64,000 nucleotides of DNA, from contig JBFMBK010000012.1 in NCBI GenBank assembly GCA_040755295.1, positions 1 to 64,000 on the forward strand. Reading direction: 5' to 3'. A program made the position numbers and the translations under genes. Shown here piece by piece: positions 53,938 to 63,883 of the stretch. The notes under the pieces were generated by a model. It was not told the origin of the DNA, did no database searches, and saw only the letters and a program-made list of their open reading frames with translations. The stretch's first letter is position 1. Every line of letters begins with the position of its first letter. Source of the DNA: Bacillota bacterium (lineage in GTDB: Bacteria; Bacillota; Desulfotomaculia; Desulfotomaculales; Ammonificaceae).

Positions 53938-56900
53938 ATGTCTGACGCGGCACGGATAAAACCGGGAACAATCATCGACGGCAGGTACAAGTTGGTCGGC
54001 CTACTTGGAGAAGGCGGAATGAGTGTTGTTTTTGCCGCCGAGGATCTTATAGACAACCGGCGGGTTGCGGTGAAACTTCTGAAACGCGAGGTAACATCCA
54101 GGCATGTTGAAGACATAATCAGGTTCAAGAAAGAAATAGAGCTGGCGTGTGGGTTTGAGCATCAGAACATTGTAAGGTCATACGCTGCCGGTGAATACGA
54201 GGACCGGCCGTATATCGTTATGGAACTGCTTGAGGGGGATACACTGTCGAAATACCTCGGCAACAATGTGAACCTTAAGTTGGCGGATGTTGTCGATATT
54301 ATAAGGCAAATAGCGGACGCGCTGAGTTACGTGCATTCAAAGGGAGTAATCCACAGGGACATTAAACCCGGAAACATAATAGTGCTTCAGACAACCGGCC
54401 GGTATTCAGCAAAGATTCTTGATTTTGGGGTTTCACTGGCGATCGAACTAGGTGAAATAAAGCGGGAGCGGGAGGTTGTCGGAACATTCGGGTATATGTC
54501 TCCCGAGGCGACAGGGATGATGAACCGGAGGGTAGACGAAAGAAGCGACCTGTATTCCCTGGGGGTGATATTTTACCGGTTGCTGACCGGCGTGCTGCCG
54601 TTTACGGCTACAGAAATACGCAAGATGTTGCACCAGCAGGTGGCGGTGGTTCCGGTGCCGCCGGGGAAGAAGAACCCTGAAATACCCGGGGTACTCGAAG
54701 AAATAATAATGAAACTGCTGGCCAAGGAACCGGAGTTAAGGTACCAGGATGCTCGAGGATTGTTGTATGATTTGGAGCGCTGGCTTAAAGGAGAAAGCGA
54801 CTACATTATCGGTGAAAAAGACCATAAGGTTAAACTAACGTACCAGACAAGACTGATAGGAAGGGAACAAGAAATTGAAAAGCTTATGGAACTCAACCGT
54901 AAGGCCGCGGAATCAAAAGGGTGTATGTGTTTCATTAAGGGTGAGGAGGGAGTAGGCAAGAGCAGGTTGGTCGAAGAGATGAGGGTTCACGTTTATGAAC
55001 AGGGAGGGCTTTTCCTGTGCGGCCGGTGTTTGGATCAGGGCGGGAAGGTTCCCTACAGGCCGTTCCGCGACTCTATCAACGATTACATCATAAGGCTGGA
55101 GAACACCACAGAGAATGAGCGCTCGAAAGAAATAGGCAGGATACAGGAAGTACTGGGAGACCTCGGAGAAATCATTGTCAAAATGAACCCGCGGTTCGGA
55201 AAACTTCTCAGGGAAACCCCGGCCTTGGTACCACTCGACCCTGAGCGTGAAAACAAGCGGTTTCTGATGGTTGCAGCAAAGTTTTTCTGCAATCTGGCGG
55301 GAAGAGAAGGTCCATGCGTGCTGTTCTTAGACGATCTGCACTGGGCGGATGAAGGCAGCTTGAACCTGCTGGAAGAGATCGCCGGAAGAATCGGGGGCTC
55401 CAATTTACTGGTATTGGGAACCTATCGAGGTAACGAATACAACGGACAGAACAGCTTGAATCGAATCAGACGGGAGGCGGCGAACAAGGGTTTTGCCTTT
55501 GAGGAAATAAAACTTCACCGGTTGGACATAGATGATTTGAATAGAATGGTTGCGTTGATACTCGGATCATCCGAGGAGAAGACAGAAGGACTCGCGCGCT
55601 ACCTTTATGAAAGGACAGGCGGCAATAGTTTTCATACAATTGAGATGCTCAGGGGGTTGGTGGAAGAAAAGGCGATTACGTGGGCGGAAGGGCAGTGGCA
55701 TGAGGACTGGTACAAGATAAAACGAATGCCGGTGCCGAAGAATGTAGTTGACATAATACTGCGAAGAATGGTCGATCTGCCGCATGGGCTTAAGGCCCTA
55801 CTTTGTACAGGCGCCGTAATGGGCAGAGAGTTCGAGACAATGTTGTTGTACGAAGTCCTTGACGCAAAACAAGAAGAGATAGTGCGATTATTGGATGAAG
55901 CCCTGGTGATGCAGTTCCTGCAGGAGAGCAAAGAAAAAGGCCGGCTGCTGTTCTCGCATGATAAGATAAGGGACGCCGTTTACGGGAAACTTGCCCCTGA
56001 GGAGAAGAAGGACCTGCACCTGAGGGTGGCCGGGGCGATTGAGCGTTTGAACCGGGACAACCTGGAGCCGGTTTTTTATGATCTTGCCCACCATTATACG
56101 GAAGGTGAAGACGATGAAAAAGCGCTGGAGTATCTCTTGCCCGCGGCGGAGAAAGCCAAAGACAGATATGCTAACGATGAAGCAGTCAAGTACTACACCG
56201 CGGCCCTAAAAAACCTGGAGCGAAAGGGGCAGAGAAAGAACCGGGAATGGATAAGGGCGCAGGAAGGCCTGACGGCGGTTTTCGTTACCACAGGGCGTAA
56301 CGACGAAGCTGTCGAAATCGCTCGTCAGATATTGTCATTGAAAGAAACGCCTCTCGAGAAGGCTAAAATATATCGCCTAATAGGTAACGCCTATTTTAAA
56401 AAAGGCGACTGGGAAGGTTGCGAGGAGAATATCGCCAAAGGGCTGGCCTTACTGGGGGAAAGGATACCGCGCAAAAAGATTCACGTGTTACTCTCCTTGG
56501 CGGCCGAGCTGATTGTTCATGTAACTAACTCGTTATTGTCCAGGCGTTTTCTGCGGAAAGACAGATCTCCCTGGCCTAAAGACTTGGAAATAATCCGGTC
56601 GTACCGGGTTTTGAACTGGATGTACATTCTAAGCGATATCCATAAGTTTACGCATTCGGTCCTGCGTATGCTGAATATAGCGGAGAAGAGGATCGGTAAG
56701 TCTAAAGAGCTGGGTATGTGTATCGGCGGCTATGCCAGCATGTGCATGGCGATCCCCATGTTCGACCGGGCCATAAACCATCATAACGAAGCGATAGCCA
56801 TGATGAGGGACCTCCAGGACGAATTGGGGTTGGCGCAAAGCCTCCAGCAGTTAGGGTACTGTTATTCGTGGAAAGGCGAGTATGAAAGAAGCATCACCGT

Positions 56901-58797
56901 ATTCCGGCAGGCGAAAGAAAAACACGAAAGGCTGGGGGATATGTGGGAGTTGGGTATGTCACTGATGGGTCTAGGGATAGCCCATCGTTATAAAGGCGAC
57001 CTGGCTCTCGCCAACGAGTATTTCGCCGAATATGCGGAGATAAGCCGCCGAACAAACAACGATTACGGACTCTGTTCCTGCGGCGGGGAACTGGCGATAT
57101 TGCACGCCGAAAAGGGTGAGCTGCACAGCGCGGAAGAATGGGGCGGCAGAAGCCTGCGGTTGAGTTTGCATAGGAAGATATGGTTTATTCACTGCAGCAC
57201 AAACATATACCTTGGGTTTATCCAAATAAGAAGAGGAAAGTGGGCCGAGGCCGTACGATATTTGGAGCGGGCGAAGATACTAAACGATAGATACGCCTTC
57301 TTAAAAGACTATACGTCATGTCTTTACCCGTATTTGGCCCAGGCGTACATCGGGAGTTACATTCAGGGTGTAAGCGACGAAACCCTGGGATCCAGGGAAA
57401 GGAAAGTTGAAATAAGGCGGATAAAACATGCATGCGCCTGCGCCCGCAAGAAGACAAGGCCGTGGGTGAACCATTACGGCGACGCGCTGATGGTTACGGC
57501 CCGGTATTGTACTCTGGTCGGTAGGAATCGCAAGGCGGAAGCATATTTTAAGAAGGCATTGGAACAGACCGAGAAGATCGGTCGCAGGCTCTTATTCGGG
57601 CGCTGTTGTCTCGAATACGGCAATTTTCTTGAAAGGCAGAATCGTGTTGCGGAGGCGCAGGACCACTGGTCCAGGGCCCGGAAGGTTTTTTCGGAGATCG
57701 GCGCCGGAGGGTTCTTGAGAGAGTGCGTGGGGATGCTTGAAAAAACAGTAGAGGAAGAGACGGGCGGGGAAAGGACGCCCCGGGAAAGGCTGAAGAGGGA
57801 GCGGGGAATAACCACGGTTATGAATACCAGCCGCTATTTGAGCTCGATACTTGACCTGGATGAATTATTAGAAAAAATAATGGACTGTACCTTCGAACAC
57901 GTTGGCGCAGAAAGGGGCTTCTTATTACTCTACCCCGAGGAATTCGAAGAGGAGCGCGAACTGGAGGTAAAGGTAATAAGAAACATAAAGGAAGCGGCGT
58001 TGGAAAACGATAGGTCGGAGATAGACACGAACGTGGTTCAACTCGTTCTGGAAAAGAAGGAATCCATTATAACCGATATCGCATCGGGGCAGGGAATAGG
58101 TGATGAGCGGAGTGCAAATCGCGCAAAATCAGTACTGTGCGCTCCCATCATCGTAAGGGGTGAGGTGCTGGGGGTGGTATACCTCGACAACCGGTTGGTA
58201 AGCGGGTTGTTCAGCGAGGATGACCTGTGGGTGCTCGACTTGATATGCAACCAGGCCGGGGTATCGATAGAAAACGCGAGACTGTACAACAGGGCGATAG
58301 GCGATGGTTTGACGGGGCTGTACAACCGGGTGTTTTTGGAAGACTACCTTATGAGGAGCATTAACACCGCCAAGCGGTACGGCAGGAAACTCAGCCTGCT
58401 GATGATTGACGTCGACAACTTCAAGGCGTTTAACGACGGGTACGGTCACTACGCGGGAGACCTCGCCCTTAAGGCCGTGTCCAGGGCGATTAAAGACAGC
58501 CTGCGGGAAAGCTGCGTAGCGGGAAGGTACGGCGGCGACGAGGTTATGGTTGTGCTCCCGGAAACCGGTCTCGACATGGCAAGGATGGTGGCGAAAAGAA
58601 TTAAAAGGGTTCTCGCGGAAAACCCTGTGAAATGCAGAAGCGGTGAAGAAACAGAAGAAATATACATAACCGTGAGCATCGGGGCGTCCGAATTTAAAAA
58701 CGGGATGGACACAACGATGTTGATCGAAAGCGCGGACCGGGCGCTGTACAGGGCGAAAGAGAGGGGCCGGGACTGTGTGGTGTTATCCGACGATTAG
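53938..58797 (+). CDS. Ser/Thr kinase - AAA ATPase - TPR - GAF - diguanylate cyclase fusion
   Basis: 1619 aa, cytoplasmic. Residues 15-285: Hanks kinase with GEGGMSVVFAA, VAVKLL, HRDIKPGN, LDFGVS and the APE-like MSPEATG. Residues about 305-600: predictor-type ATPase with Walker A GEEGVGKS and Walker B CVLFLDDLHWADE. Residues about 680-1240: helical TPR-like repeats. Residues about 1290-1440: GAF. Residues about 1455-1615: GGDEF domain with DGLTGLYNR, MIDVDNFKAFND and signature GGDEV in place of GGDEF; no RxxD inhibitory site precedes it. It could link an unknown signal to phosphorylation and c-di-GMP. The kinase-ATPase-TPR part resembles known very large signalling proteins. Its stop overlaps the convergent next gene by 4 bases. 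Confidence 0.9.
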   Translation: MSDAARIKPGTIIDGRYKLVGLLGEGGMSVVFAAEDLIDNRRVAVKLLKREVTSRHVEDIIRFKKEIELACGFEHQNIVRSYAAGEYEDRPYIVMELLEGDTLSKYLGNNVNLKLADVVDIIRQIADALSYVHSKGVIHRDIKPGNIIVLQTTGRYSAKILDFGVSLAIELGEIKREREVVGTFGYMSPEATGMMNRRVDERSDLYSLGVIFYRLLTGVLPFTATEIRKMLHQQVAVVPVPPGKKNPEIPGVLEEIIMKLLAKEPELRYQDARGLLYDLERWLKGESDYIIGEKDHKVKLTYQTRLIGREQEIEKLMELNRKAAESKGCMCFIKGEEGVGKSRLVEEMRVHVYEQGGLFLCGRCLDQGGKVPYRPFRDSINDYIIRLENTTENERSKEIGRIQEVLGDLGEIIVKMNPRFGKLLRETPALVPLDPERENKRFLMVAAKFFCNLAGREGPCVLFLDDLHWADEGSLNLLEEIAGRIGGSNLLVLGTYRGNEYNGQNSLNRIRREAANKGFAFEEIKLHRLDIDDLNRMVALILGSSEEKTEGLARYLYERTGGNSFHTIEMLRGLVEEKAITWAEGQWHEDWYKIKRMPVPKNVVDIILRRMVDLPHGLKALLCTGAVMGREFETMLLYEVLDAKQEEIVRLLDEALVMQFLQESKEKGRLLFSHDKIRDAVYGKLAPEEKKDLHLRVAGAIERLNRDNLEPVFYDLAHHYTEGEDDEKALEYLLPAAEKAKDRYANDEAVKYYTAALKNLERKGQRKNREWIRAQEGLTAVFVTTGRNDEAVEIARQILSLKETPLEKAKIYRLIGNAYFKKGDWEGCEENIAKGLALLGERIPRKKIHVLLSLAAELIVHVTNSLLSRRFLRKDRSPWPKDLEIIRSYRVLNWMYILSDIHKFTHSVLRMLNIAEKRIGKSKELGMCIGGYASMCMAIPMFDRAINHHNEAIAMMRDLQDELGLAQSLQQLGYCYSWKGEYERSITVFRQAKEKHERLGDMWELGMSLMGLGIAHRYKGDLALANEYFAEYAEISRRTNNDYGLCSCGGELAILHAEKGELHSAEEWGGRSLRLSLHRKIWFIHCSTNIYLGFIQIRRGKWAEAVRYLERAKILNDRYAFLKDYTSCLYPYLAQAYIGSYIQGVSDETLGSRERKVEIRRIKHACACARKKTRPWVNHYGDALMVTARYCTLVGRNRKAEAYFKKALEQTEKIGRRLLFGRCCLEYGNFLERQNRVAEAQDHWSRARKVFSEIGAGGFLRECVGMLEKTVEEETGGERTPRERLKRERGITTVMNTSRYLSSILDLDELLEKIMDCTFEHVGAERGFLLLYPEEFEEERELEVKVIRNIKEAALENDRSEIDTNVVQLVLEKKESIITDIASGQGIGDERSANRAKSVLCAPIIVRGEVLGVVYLDNRLVSGLFSEDDLWVLDLICNQAGVSIENARLYNRAIGDGLTGLYNRVFLEDYLMRSINTAKRYGRKLSLLMIDVDNFKAFNDGYGHYAGDLALKAVSRAIKDSLRESCVAGRYGGDEVMVVLPETGLDMARMVAKRIKRVLAENPVKCRSGEETEEIYITVSIGASEFKNGMDTTMLIESADRALYRAKERGRDCVVLSDD

Positions 58798-60677
58798 CGT
58801 ATTTTTTTAAGATAATGACTCAGCGCCAGAAGCGGCCATGTGTAACGGTAGCTGTTATAATTAATATAAAAGCCGCCCGGCAAGCCTGAACCCGTAGGGT
58901 ATGACGACGCGACCGGTTGGTCTTCGACGGGCGCGAGAAGAGATTTTACGCCGCGTTTTACCGCCGGATGGTCCCAAAGCCCTGCGCTGACCAGTGCATC
59001 CACCGCCCACGCCGTCTGAGACGGTGTGCTGAAATCCAAAGGCACATACCTCTTGGCATGATCGCTCAAACACGACTCGCCCCAGCCGCCGTCACGGTTC
59101 TGTATTGATAATAGCCAGTCAACCGCTTTCTCGACGGCAGGGGATACTCCTGTTTTTGCCGCCATAAGTCCTGTGACTGCAGCCCAGGTGCCGTAAATGT
59201 ATGATACGCCCCAGCGGCCGAAAAACGAGCCGTTATCCTCCTGGTTTTTTAACAGCCACTTTACCCCCCTTTTTACAGGGTCATCGTCGGCGGATATTCC
59301 GGCATGGTTACAGAGGAATTCAATTGTCCGCCCGGTAAGGTCTGCGGCGGAAGGATCGGTCCAGACCGACTTTGCACCCGGAATCGGCAGCAGGTCCGGC
59401 CACTTCTTATAGGTGTTCTTTTCAAAAGCAGGCCAGCCGCCGTCATTGTTCTGCATGCTCAGCAGCCACTGAAGACCTCTGTCCCAAGAGGTATTGTAAG
59501 GCTCGCCGTTGTTAGCGGCAAGTCCGTGAAGCGCACGTAAACTATAAGACGTGTCGTCTACGTCGGGATTGATTGTATTACAATACGAAAAACCCCACCC
59601 TCCCGGCTTTCCCTTCGTGTTATGAACGCTCCAATCGGCGTATTTGGTTTGCTGTTTGGACAGTAGGAATGACGCCGCGTTCAAGATTGTTCTGTCTGAA
59701 TAAGGAAGGCCGGCTTCCTGCAGGACATAGGTGATTAGCGCTGTGTCCCAGACGGTCGAGGTGGTCTCCAACTGGTGATAGACCGAATTTATTCTGCAGA
59801 CCATATTCTTAACGGCTTCAACGCCCTTTACGATAACCGGGTGGTATTTGTCATATCCCAGAGCGCGCAACGCAAAAATCATCAGCGCGGTGGTTGTGAA
59901 GTAGCTGTATAGGGTGCCGTTTTCCTCAATCCGATCAAGTATAAACTCCTCAAGTTTCTTCAGTGACAAATCGTGAATTGCGTTGCGGGATAAAGGAATT
60001 TTTCCTATTTTATTGGTTATGTAGTTATGAAGAAACCGGGGTATTTCCGGTACGGGCTCCTGTTTTTGAGAAGGAGGGAAGAGATCGGAGATGTCCGGGT
60101 CGCCGGGTACCCTTGAGACGAATTTTCTATCCGCGCAAACCAGAATAGGTGCGGTATGAACCCGATTGTAACCGACCAGGTCGAAAAAGTTCACCGGGAA
60201 CCAGGTCGGCAGGAGTATTATTTCAACCGGTATGTTCGGCTGGTCACTCCACGGGAGTTTTCCGGTAAGGGTCAGCATGAGTTTGGTGAATGCCCCGGCT
60301 TTTCGAGGTCCGCCTTTGCAAAGGATGAATTCCTTTGCCCGCAGCATCTCCGGCGAGTCCTTTTTGACATATCCCGAAGCAAGAAGGGCAAAGTAGTTGT
60401 CGGTGGTCAGGGACAAATTACCTTCGGGTTCGTCGTGAAAAAGCTTCCAAACACCGGAGGGTTCCTGGCTGGCAAGGATCCTGTCCACACGCTCGTGAAT
60501 AAACGCGCTCTCGTTTATATTTAAGGTAAGCATCAGAATGATGGCATAAGCATCGGTAATGGTACTTGCCTCAAAACAGTAATACCAGGCTCCATCCTGG
60601 TGTTGGGCGTTCACGAAAAGATCGGTGAGCGTGCGGATTTTTTCGATTATGGTATCGGGGTTGAGATGTTCCCCCAT
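58794..60677 (-). CDS. Squalene-hopene-cyclase-like terpene cyclase
   Basis: 627 aa, near full family length. Several QW repeats (QHQDGAWYY, QNNDGGWPAF, QEDNGSFFGRW, QNRDGGWGES) and the catalytic acid motif DVDD in INPDVDDTSYSLRALHG near residue 371 (DxDD of SHC). This suggests an active class II cyclase on a squalene- or polyprenyl-type substrate. Gram-positive relatives make sporulenol-type or hopanoid lipids. No squalene synthase genes are in the window, so the substrate is unknown. The first residues MGEHLNPDTIIEKIRTLTDL follow GAGGAGAA. Confidence 0.85.
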   Translation of the reverse strand: MGEHLNPDTIIEKIRTLTDLFVNAQHQDGAWYYCFEASTITDAYAIILMLTLNINESAFIHERVDRILASQEPSGVWKLFHDEPEGNLSLTTDNYFALLASGYVKKDSPEMLRAKEFILCKGGPRKAGAFTKLMLTLTGKLPWSDQPNIPVEIILLPTWFPVNFFDLVGYNRVHTAPILVCADRKFVSRVPGDPDISDLFPPSQKQEPVPEIPRFLHNYITNKIGKIPLSRNAIHDLSLKKLEEFILDRIEENGTLYSYFTTTALMIFALRALGYDKYHPVIVKGVEAVKNMVCRINSVYHQLETTSTVWDTALITYVLQEAGLPYSDRTILNAASFLLSKQQTKYADWSVHNTKGKPGGWGFSYCNTINPDVDDTSYSLRALHGLAANNGEPYNTSWDRGLQWLLSMQNNDGGWPAFEKNTYKKWPDLLPIPGAKSVWTDPSAADLTGRTIEFLCNHAGISADDDPVKRGVKWLLKNQEDNGSFFGRWGVSYIYGTWAAVTGLMAAKTGVSPAVEKAVDWLLSIQNRDGGWGESCLSDHAKRYVPLDFSTPSQTAWAVDALVSAGLWDHPAVKRGVKSLLAPVEDQPVASSYPTGSGLPGGFYINYNSYRYTWPLLALSHYLKKIR

Positions 60678-60980
60678 GAGGTTCTCCTCTTATCTTTTTG
60701 ACTACAGGGTATGTTTGGGGGAACAGAATTGCTAAAGGATGTTTGGACCGGATTCCGACCACAGCCGACTTCCGTAAGATGACCCGGACGGCCTGAGATT
60801 CGTTCGTAGAAAGTCGATAAATAAGTAATAAAAGACGTTCTTACGGACGTATTCCACCCTTTAATATACAGGCTCAGTGCGTGTTTATAAAACAATTAGC
60901 CCAGCTCTTACTAAACAGTATGGTTTCTTACACAAAGACCGGAAGACATATCATTGGATTACCGGTACCGATTAAAAATA
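60678..60980. other. Intergenic region upstream of the cyclase, downstream of hflX
   Basis: About 300 bp with no gene and no clear terminator; only a small self-complementary CGGTACCG near 60961-60970. Confidence 0.45.
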
Positions 60981-62240
60981 TCAGTTTCTGAATTCCGCCT
61001 TTAGTCTTTCGAGGTCAGCTGCCCGGCCGCGTACCGTTAAGCGCACTCCTTCGGGAAGGTATGTCTCACCCAGCACCCGCAGCCGTTCGCGGAAACGGCT
61101 GACTTTCCCCAGACTGTCGAATGGGATGTACAGAGTAATCTCGGTTTCCCGGAAGAGGATTTCCTCGGCGCGCAACAGCACGAGATCAAGACCGGTCCCG
61201 TTAAGTGCGGAAATCACAACGCCGTCCTCCGGGAGGAACCCACGGTAAAGATCCATTTTGTTATAGGCCTTTAGCAAACGCTTTTCAGACAGACCGAGTT
61301 CGTTCAAAAGGCCTTCGACGGACGATATCTGCTCCTCAATGTGGGGACTTGCAAGGTCAACGACGTGCAGCAGCAGGTCCGCTACCTTAAGCTCTTCGAG
61401 AGTGGCATTAAAGGCTTCCTTGAGCTTTGGAGGCAGCTCTTTAATAAAACCGACGGTATCTGTAAGGAGAGCGAAGCGTCCGGAGGGAAGCCGGATGCGG
61501 CGGCTTACCGGGTCGAGTGTCGCGAATAGACGGTCTTCGGCTAAAACCGGCTGGTCGGTCCAGGCAAGAGCGTTTAAAATGGTTGACTTGCCGGCGTTGG
61601 TGTAACCCACCAGCGAGATGGTCGGAATGCCTTCCTTTTCACGCTGCTTACGAAGCAGGGCGCGATTTTTCCGCACTGACGCGAGTTCCTCTCGCAGGTC
61701 ATGGATCCGGTCGCGAGCGGTACGGCGTAATACCTCAAGTTTCGTTTCACCGGGACCGCGGGTGCCGATACCGCCTCCGAGGCGCGATAAAACTCCTCCC
61801 AAGCCAAGCATTCGCGGGTAGAGGTAAGTAAAGCGCGCCAGGTCGACCTGAATCTTACCCTCGCGGGACTGTGCCCTGCGGCGGAATATCTCTAAAATGA
61901 CCTGGGTGCGGTCCCAAACCTCAACGTCGCCGAATAAGTCTTCAAGCGCCTTTACCTGACGGGGCGAAAGCTCGCGATTGAATACGACCGCGGACAGTCC
62001 TTCTTGCTCCACCTGCTGCTTAACCGCGTCGATTTTGCCCTCACCGAGAAGATAGTTGAGGTCCGGTTCACGGTGCTGTACGACGGTTGCGGCGGCTTCA
62101 ATGTCGATGTTTCTTAAAAGCTCCTTAAGTTCCGCAAGATCATATGCCGTCTCACTTTCTGTTTTACCAAGCGATAGGTAGCAAATAACACCCGTTTTCA
62201 AAGTGAATGCAACGCCTCTTTCTGCAATAATGCCCTTCAT
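60981..62240 (-). CDS. hflX: HflX GTPase (ribosome-associated)
   Basis: About 419 aa. N-terminal HflX domain (ELKELLRNIDIEAAATVVQH, LLGEGKIDAV, VVFNRELSPRQVKALED, VWDRTQVILEIFRRRAQSREGKIQVDLA). It has the G-R-rich linker LSRLGGGIGTRGPGETKLE and the G domain with GYTNAGKSTILNAL, DTVGFI and YNKMDL. HflX splits stalled 70S ribosomes during stress. ATG 62240 is preferred over TTG 62258 because the AAGG lies about 9 bases upstream of it; no ribosome site serves the TTG. Confidence 0.93.
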   Translation of the reverse strand: MKGIIAERGVAFTLKTGVICYLSLGKTESETAYDLAELKELLRNIDIEAAATVVQHREPDLNYLLGEGKIDAVKQQVEQEGLSAVVFNRELSPRQVKALEDLFGDVEVWDRTQVILEIFRRRAQSREGKIQVDLARFTYLYPRMLGLGGVLSRLGGGIGTRGPGETKLEVLRRTARDRIHDLREELASVRKNRALLRKQREKEGIPTISLVGYTNAGKSTILNALAWTDQPVLAEDRLFATLDPVSRRIRLPSGRFALLTDTVGFIKELPPKLKEAFNATLEELKVADLLLHVVDLASPHIEEQISSVEGLLNELGLSEKRLLKAYNKMDLYRGFLPEDGVVISALNGTGLDLVLLRAEEILFRETEITLYIPFDSLGKVSRFRERLRVLGETYLPEGVRLTVRGRAADLERLKAEFRN

Positions 62241-62400
62241 TAATAATACCTTGATCAAGTATTCTTGGAAAGCCCTGCCGCAACTTTAGCCCATTTCATG
62301 AATTGAACACTTGTCCTGGATTTGCTGTTTTGTTATGCTATCCATAGTATTTAGACAAACAAGGATTTTGTATTTGCTTGTAAAAGGTGGAGGAAGTGTT

Positions 62401-63366
62401 ATGCTTAGGGTCTTCCGGACAGAGGCGGACAAGTTGGTGGAGTTGCAGGGACTGGAGGGAAAGGACACCTGGATCTGTTTGATTGCGCCAACGGAAGTCG
62501 AGACCGACGCGGTCAGTCGAAAGACGGGAATCGAGCGCGATTTTCTCCGCCATCCTCTTGATGATGAAGAAAGGCCCCGTATTGAACCAAATTCAGATCA
62601 GATCCTGATAATTGTGAAAATTCCGGTCAGGAAAAAACAGGGGGATTCCGTTCTTTACGATGCCATTCCGCTTGGAATAGTCATAACCAAAGATCATGTG
62701 GTCACTGTTTGTTTGGAGGATAACCCCCTGTTTTCGGATCTAATAAGCGCCACGGATCACCTTTATACCTTCAAGAAGACGCGCTTTTTCTTGCAGGTGC
62801 TGGTGAAGATCGCCGCTTTGTACCTTCGTTACCTTCGTCAAATAGACAAACAAAGCACTGAGCTGCAGCACCGTCTTTCCCGCTCTATGAAAAACGAGGA
62901 GCTTTTACAACTGCTCGAGATTCAAAAGGGTTTGGTCTATTTCACCACTTCCTTAAAAGCCAACGGAATAGTGATGGAGAAGCTTCTTCGCACTCATTTG
63001 GTGAAGAACACGGAGGGTTCCGGGAGGCATTTAATCAGGATGTACGAGGACGATGAAGACCTTCTGGAAGATGTAATCACGGAGAATAAACAGGCCATTG
63101 AGATGAGTACGATATACAGTTCTATTCTCACCGATACGATGGATGCGTTTGCGTCTTTAATCTCCAATAACCTGAATATGGTTATGAAGTTTTTGGCTGC
63201 TATTACGATTGTTCTTTCCCTGCCCACAATTGTTTCCAGTTTCTTCGGGATGAATGTGCGGCTGCCTTTCCAGAATTGGCCGTCTGCATTCCTCGGGGTT
63301 TTGGGAATCACCGTTGGTTTCTGCGGCATAGCCGCTTACACCCTGGCAAGAAAGCGAATGTTTTAG
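62401..63366 (+). CDS. corA: CorA-type magnesium transporter
   Basis: 321 aa. A large cytoplasmic N-terminal domain (alpha/beta, then a long helix RYLRQIDKQSTELQHRLSRSM...LLEDVITENKQAIEMSTIYSSIL) leads to two C-terminal helices with the signature FFGMNV. Divalent-cation channel (Mg, possibly Co/Ni). ATG 62401 has GGAGGAA 6 bases upstream; the frame extends farther back without a ribosome site. Confidence 0.92.
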   Translation: MLRVFRTEADKLVELQGLEGKDTWICLIAPTEVETDAVSRKTGIERDFLRHPLDDEERPRIEPNSDQILIIVKIPVRKKQGDSVLYDAIPLGIVITKDHVVTVCLEDNPLFSDLISATDHLYTFKKTRFFLQVLVKIAALYLRYLRQIDKQSTELQHRLSRSMKNEELLQLLEIQKGLVYFTTSLKANGIVMEKLLRTHLVKNTEGSGRHLIRMYEDDEDLLEDVITENKQAIEMSTIYSSILTDTMDAFASLISNNLNMVMKFLAAITIVLSLPTIVSSFFGMNVRLPFQNWPSAFLGVLGITVGFCGIAAYTLARKRMF

Positions 63367-63429
63367 CGTCGTATCGAGACTTGCCGGTACCAGGATGCTG
63401 TGTTATCATATGAGTTGTATACAGGCCGA

Positions 63430-63515
<86 letters not shown>

Positions 63516-63527
63516 TAAAGACTGAAG

Positions 63528-63560
63528 AATCCGCTTGCCGCGAGGTTTTGCGGATTTTTG
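63528..63560 (+). terminator. Terminator after tRNA-Leu
   Basis: AATCCGC (63528-63534) and GCGGATT (63550-63556) with a 15-base loop, then TTTG. A moderate intrinsic terminator. Confidence 0.6.
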
Positions 63561-63883
63561 CTTAATTAATACCATCAACAGCTGGAGAGACGGTAAGAGA
63601 CGGTTATCTGGAAAAAAGACCCTTTACGGTCTAGAAAAGTCTGCCTGTGAAGACAATGTTTCCTGGAAGCTGATTTGGGAAGGCAGGCGCCCATAACCGA
63701 GGATTCAGGCAAGAGAAATAGTATAATAGCCAAATACAAACAAGAGAAAAGAGAAAAACGAGAATTGTCATGGTCTTACCATCATGTTATAATGCAGGTA
63801 AAATACGCCATTACAACATACGTTTATTTTTCGCGTAAGAATCTTGGTAATAATATCAATCTTACCTGCGAGGATACAGCATT

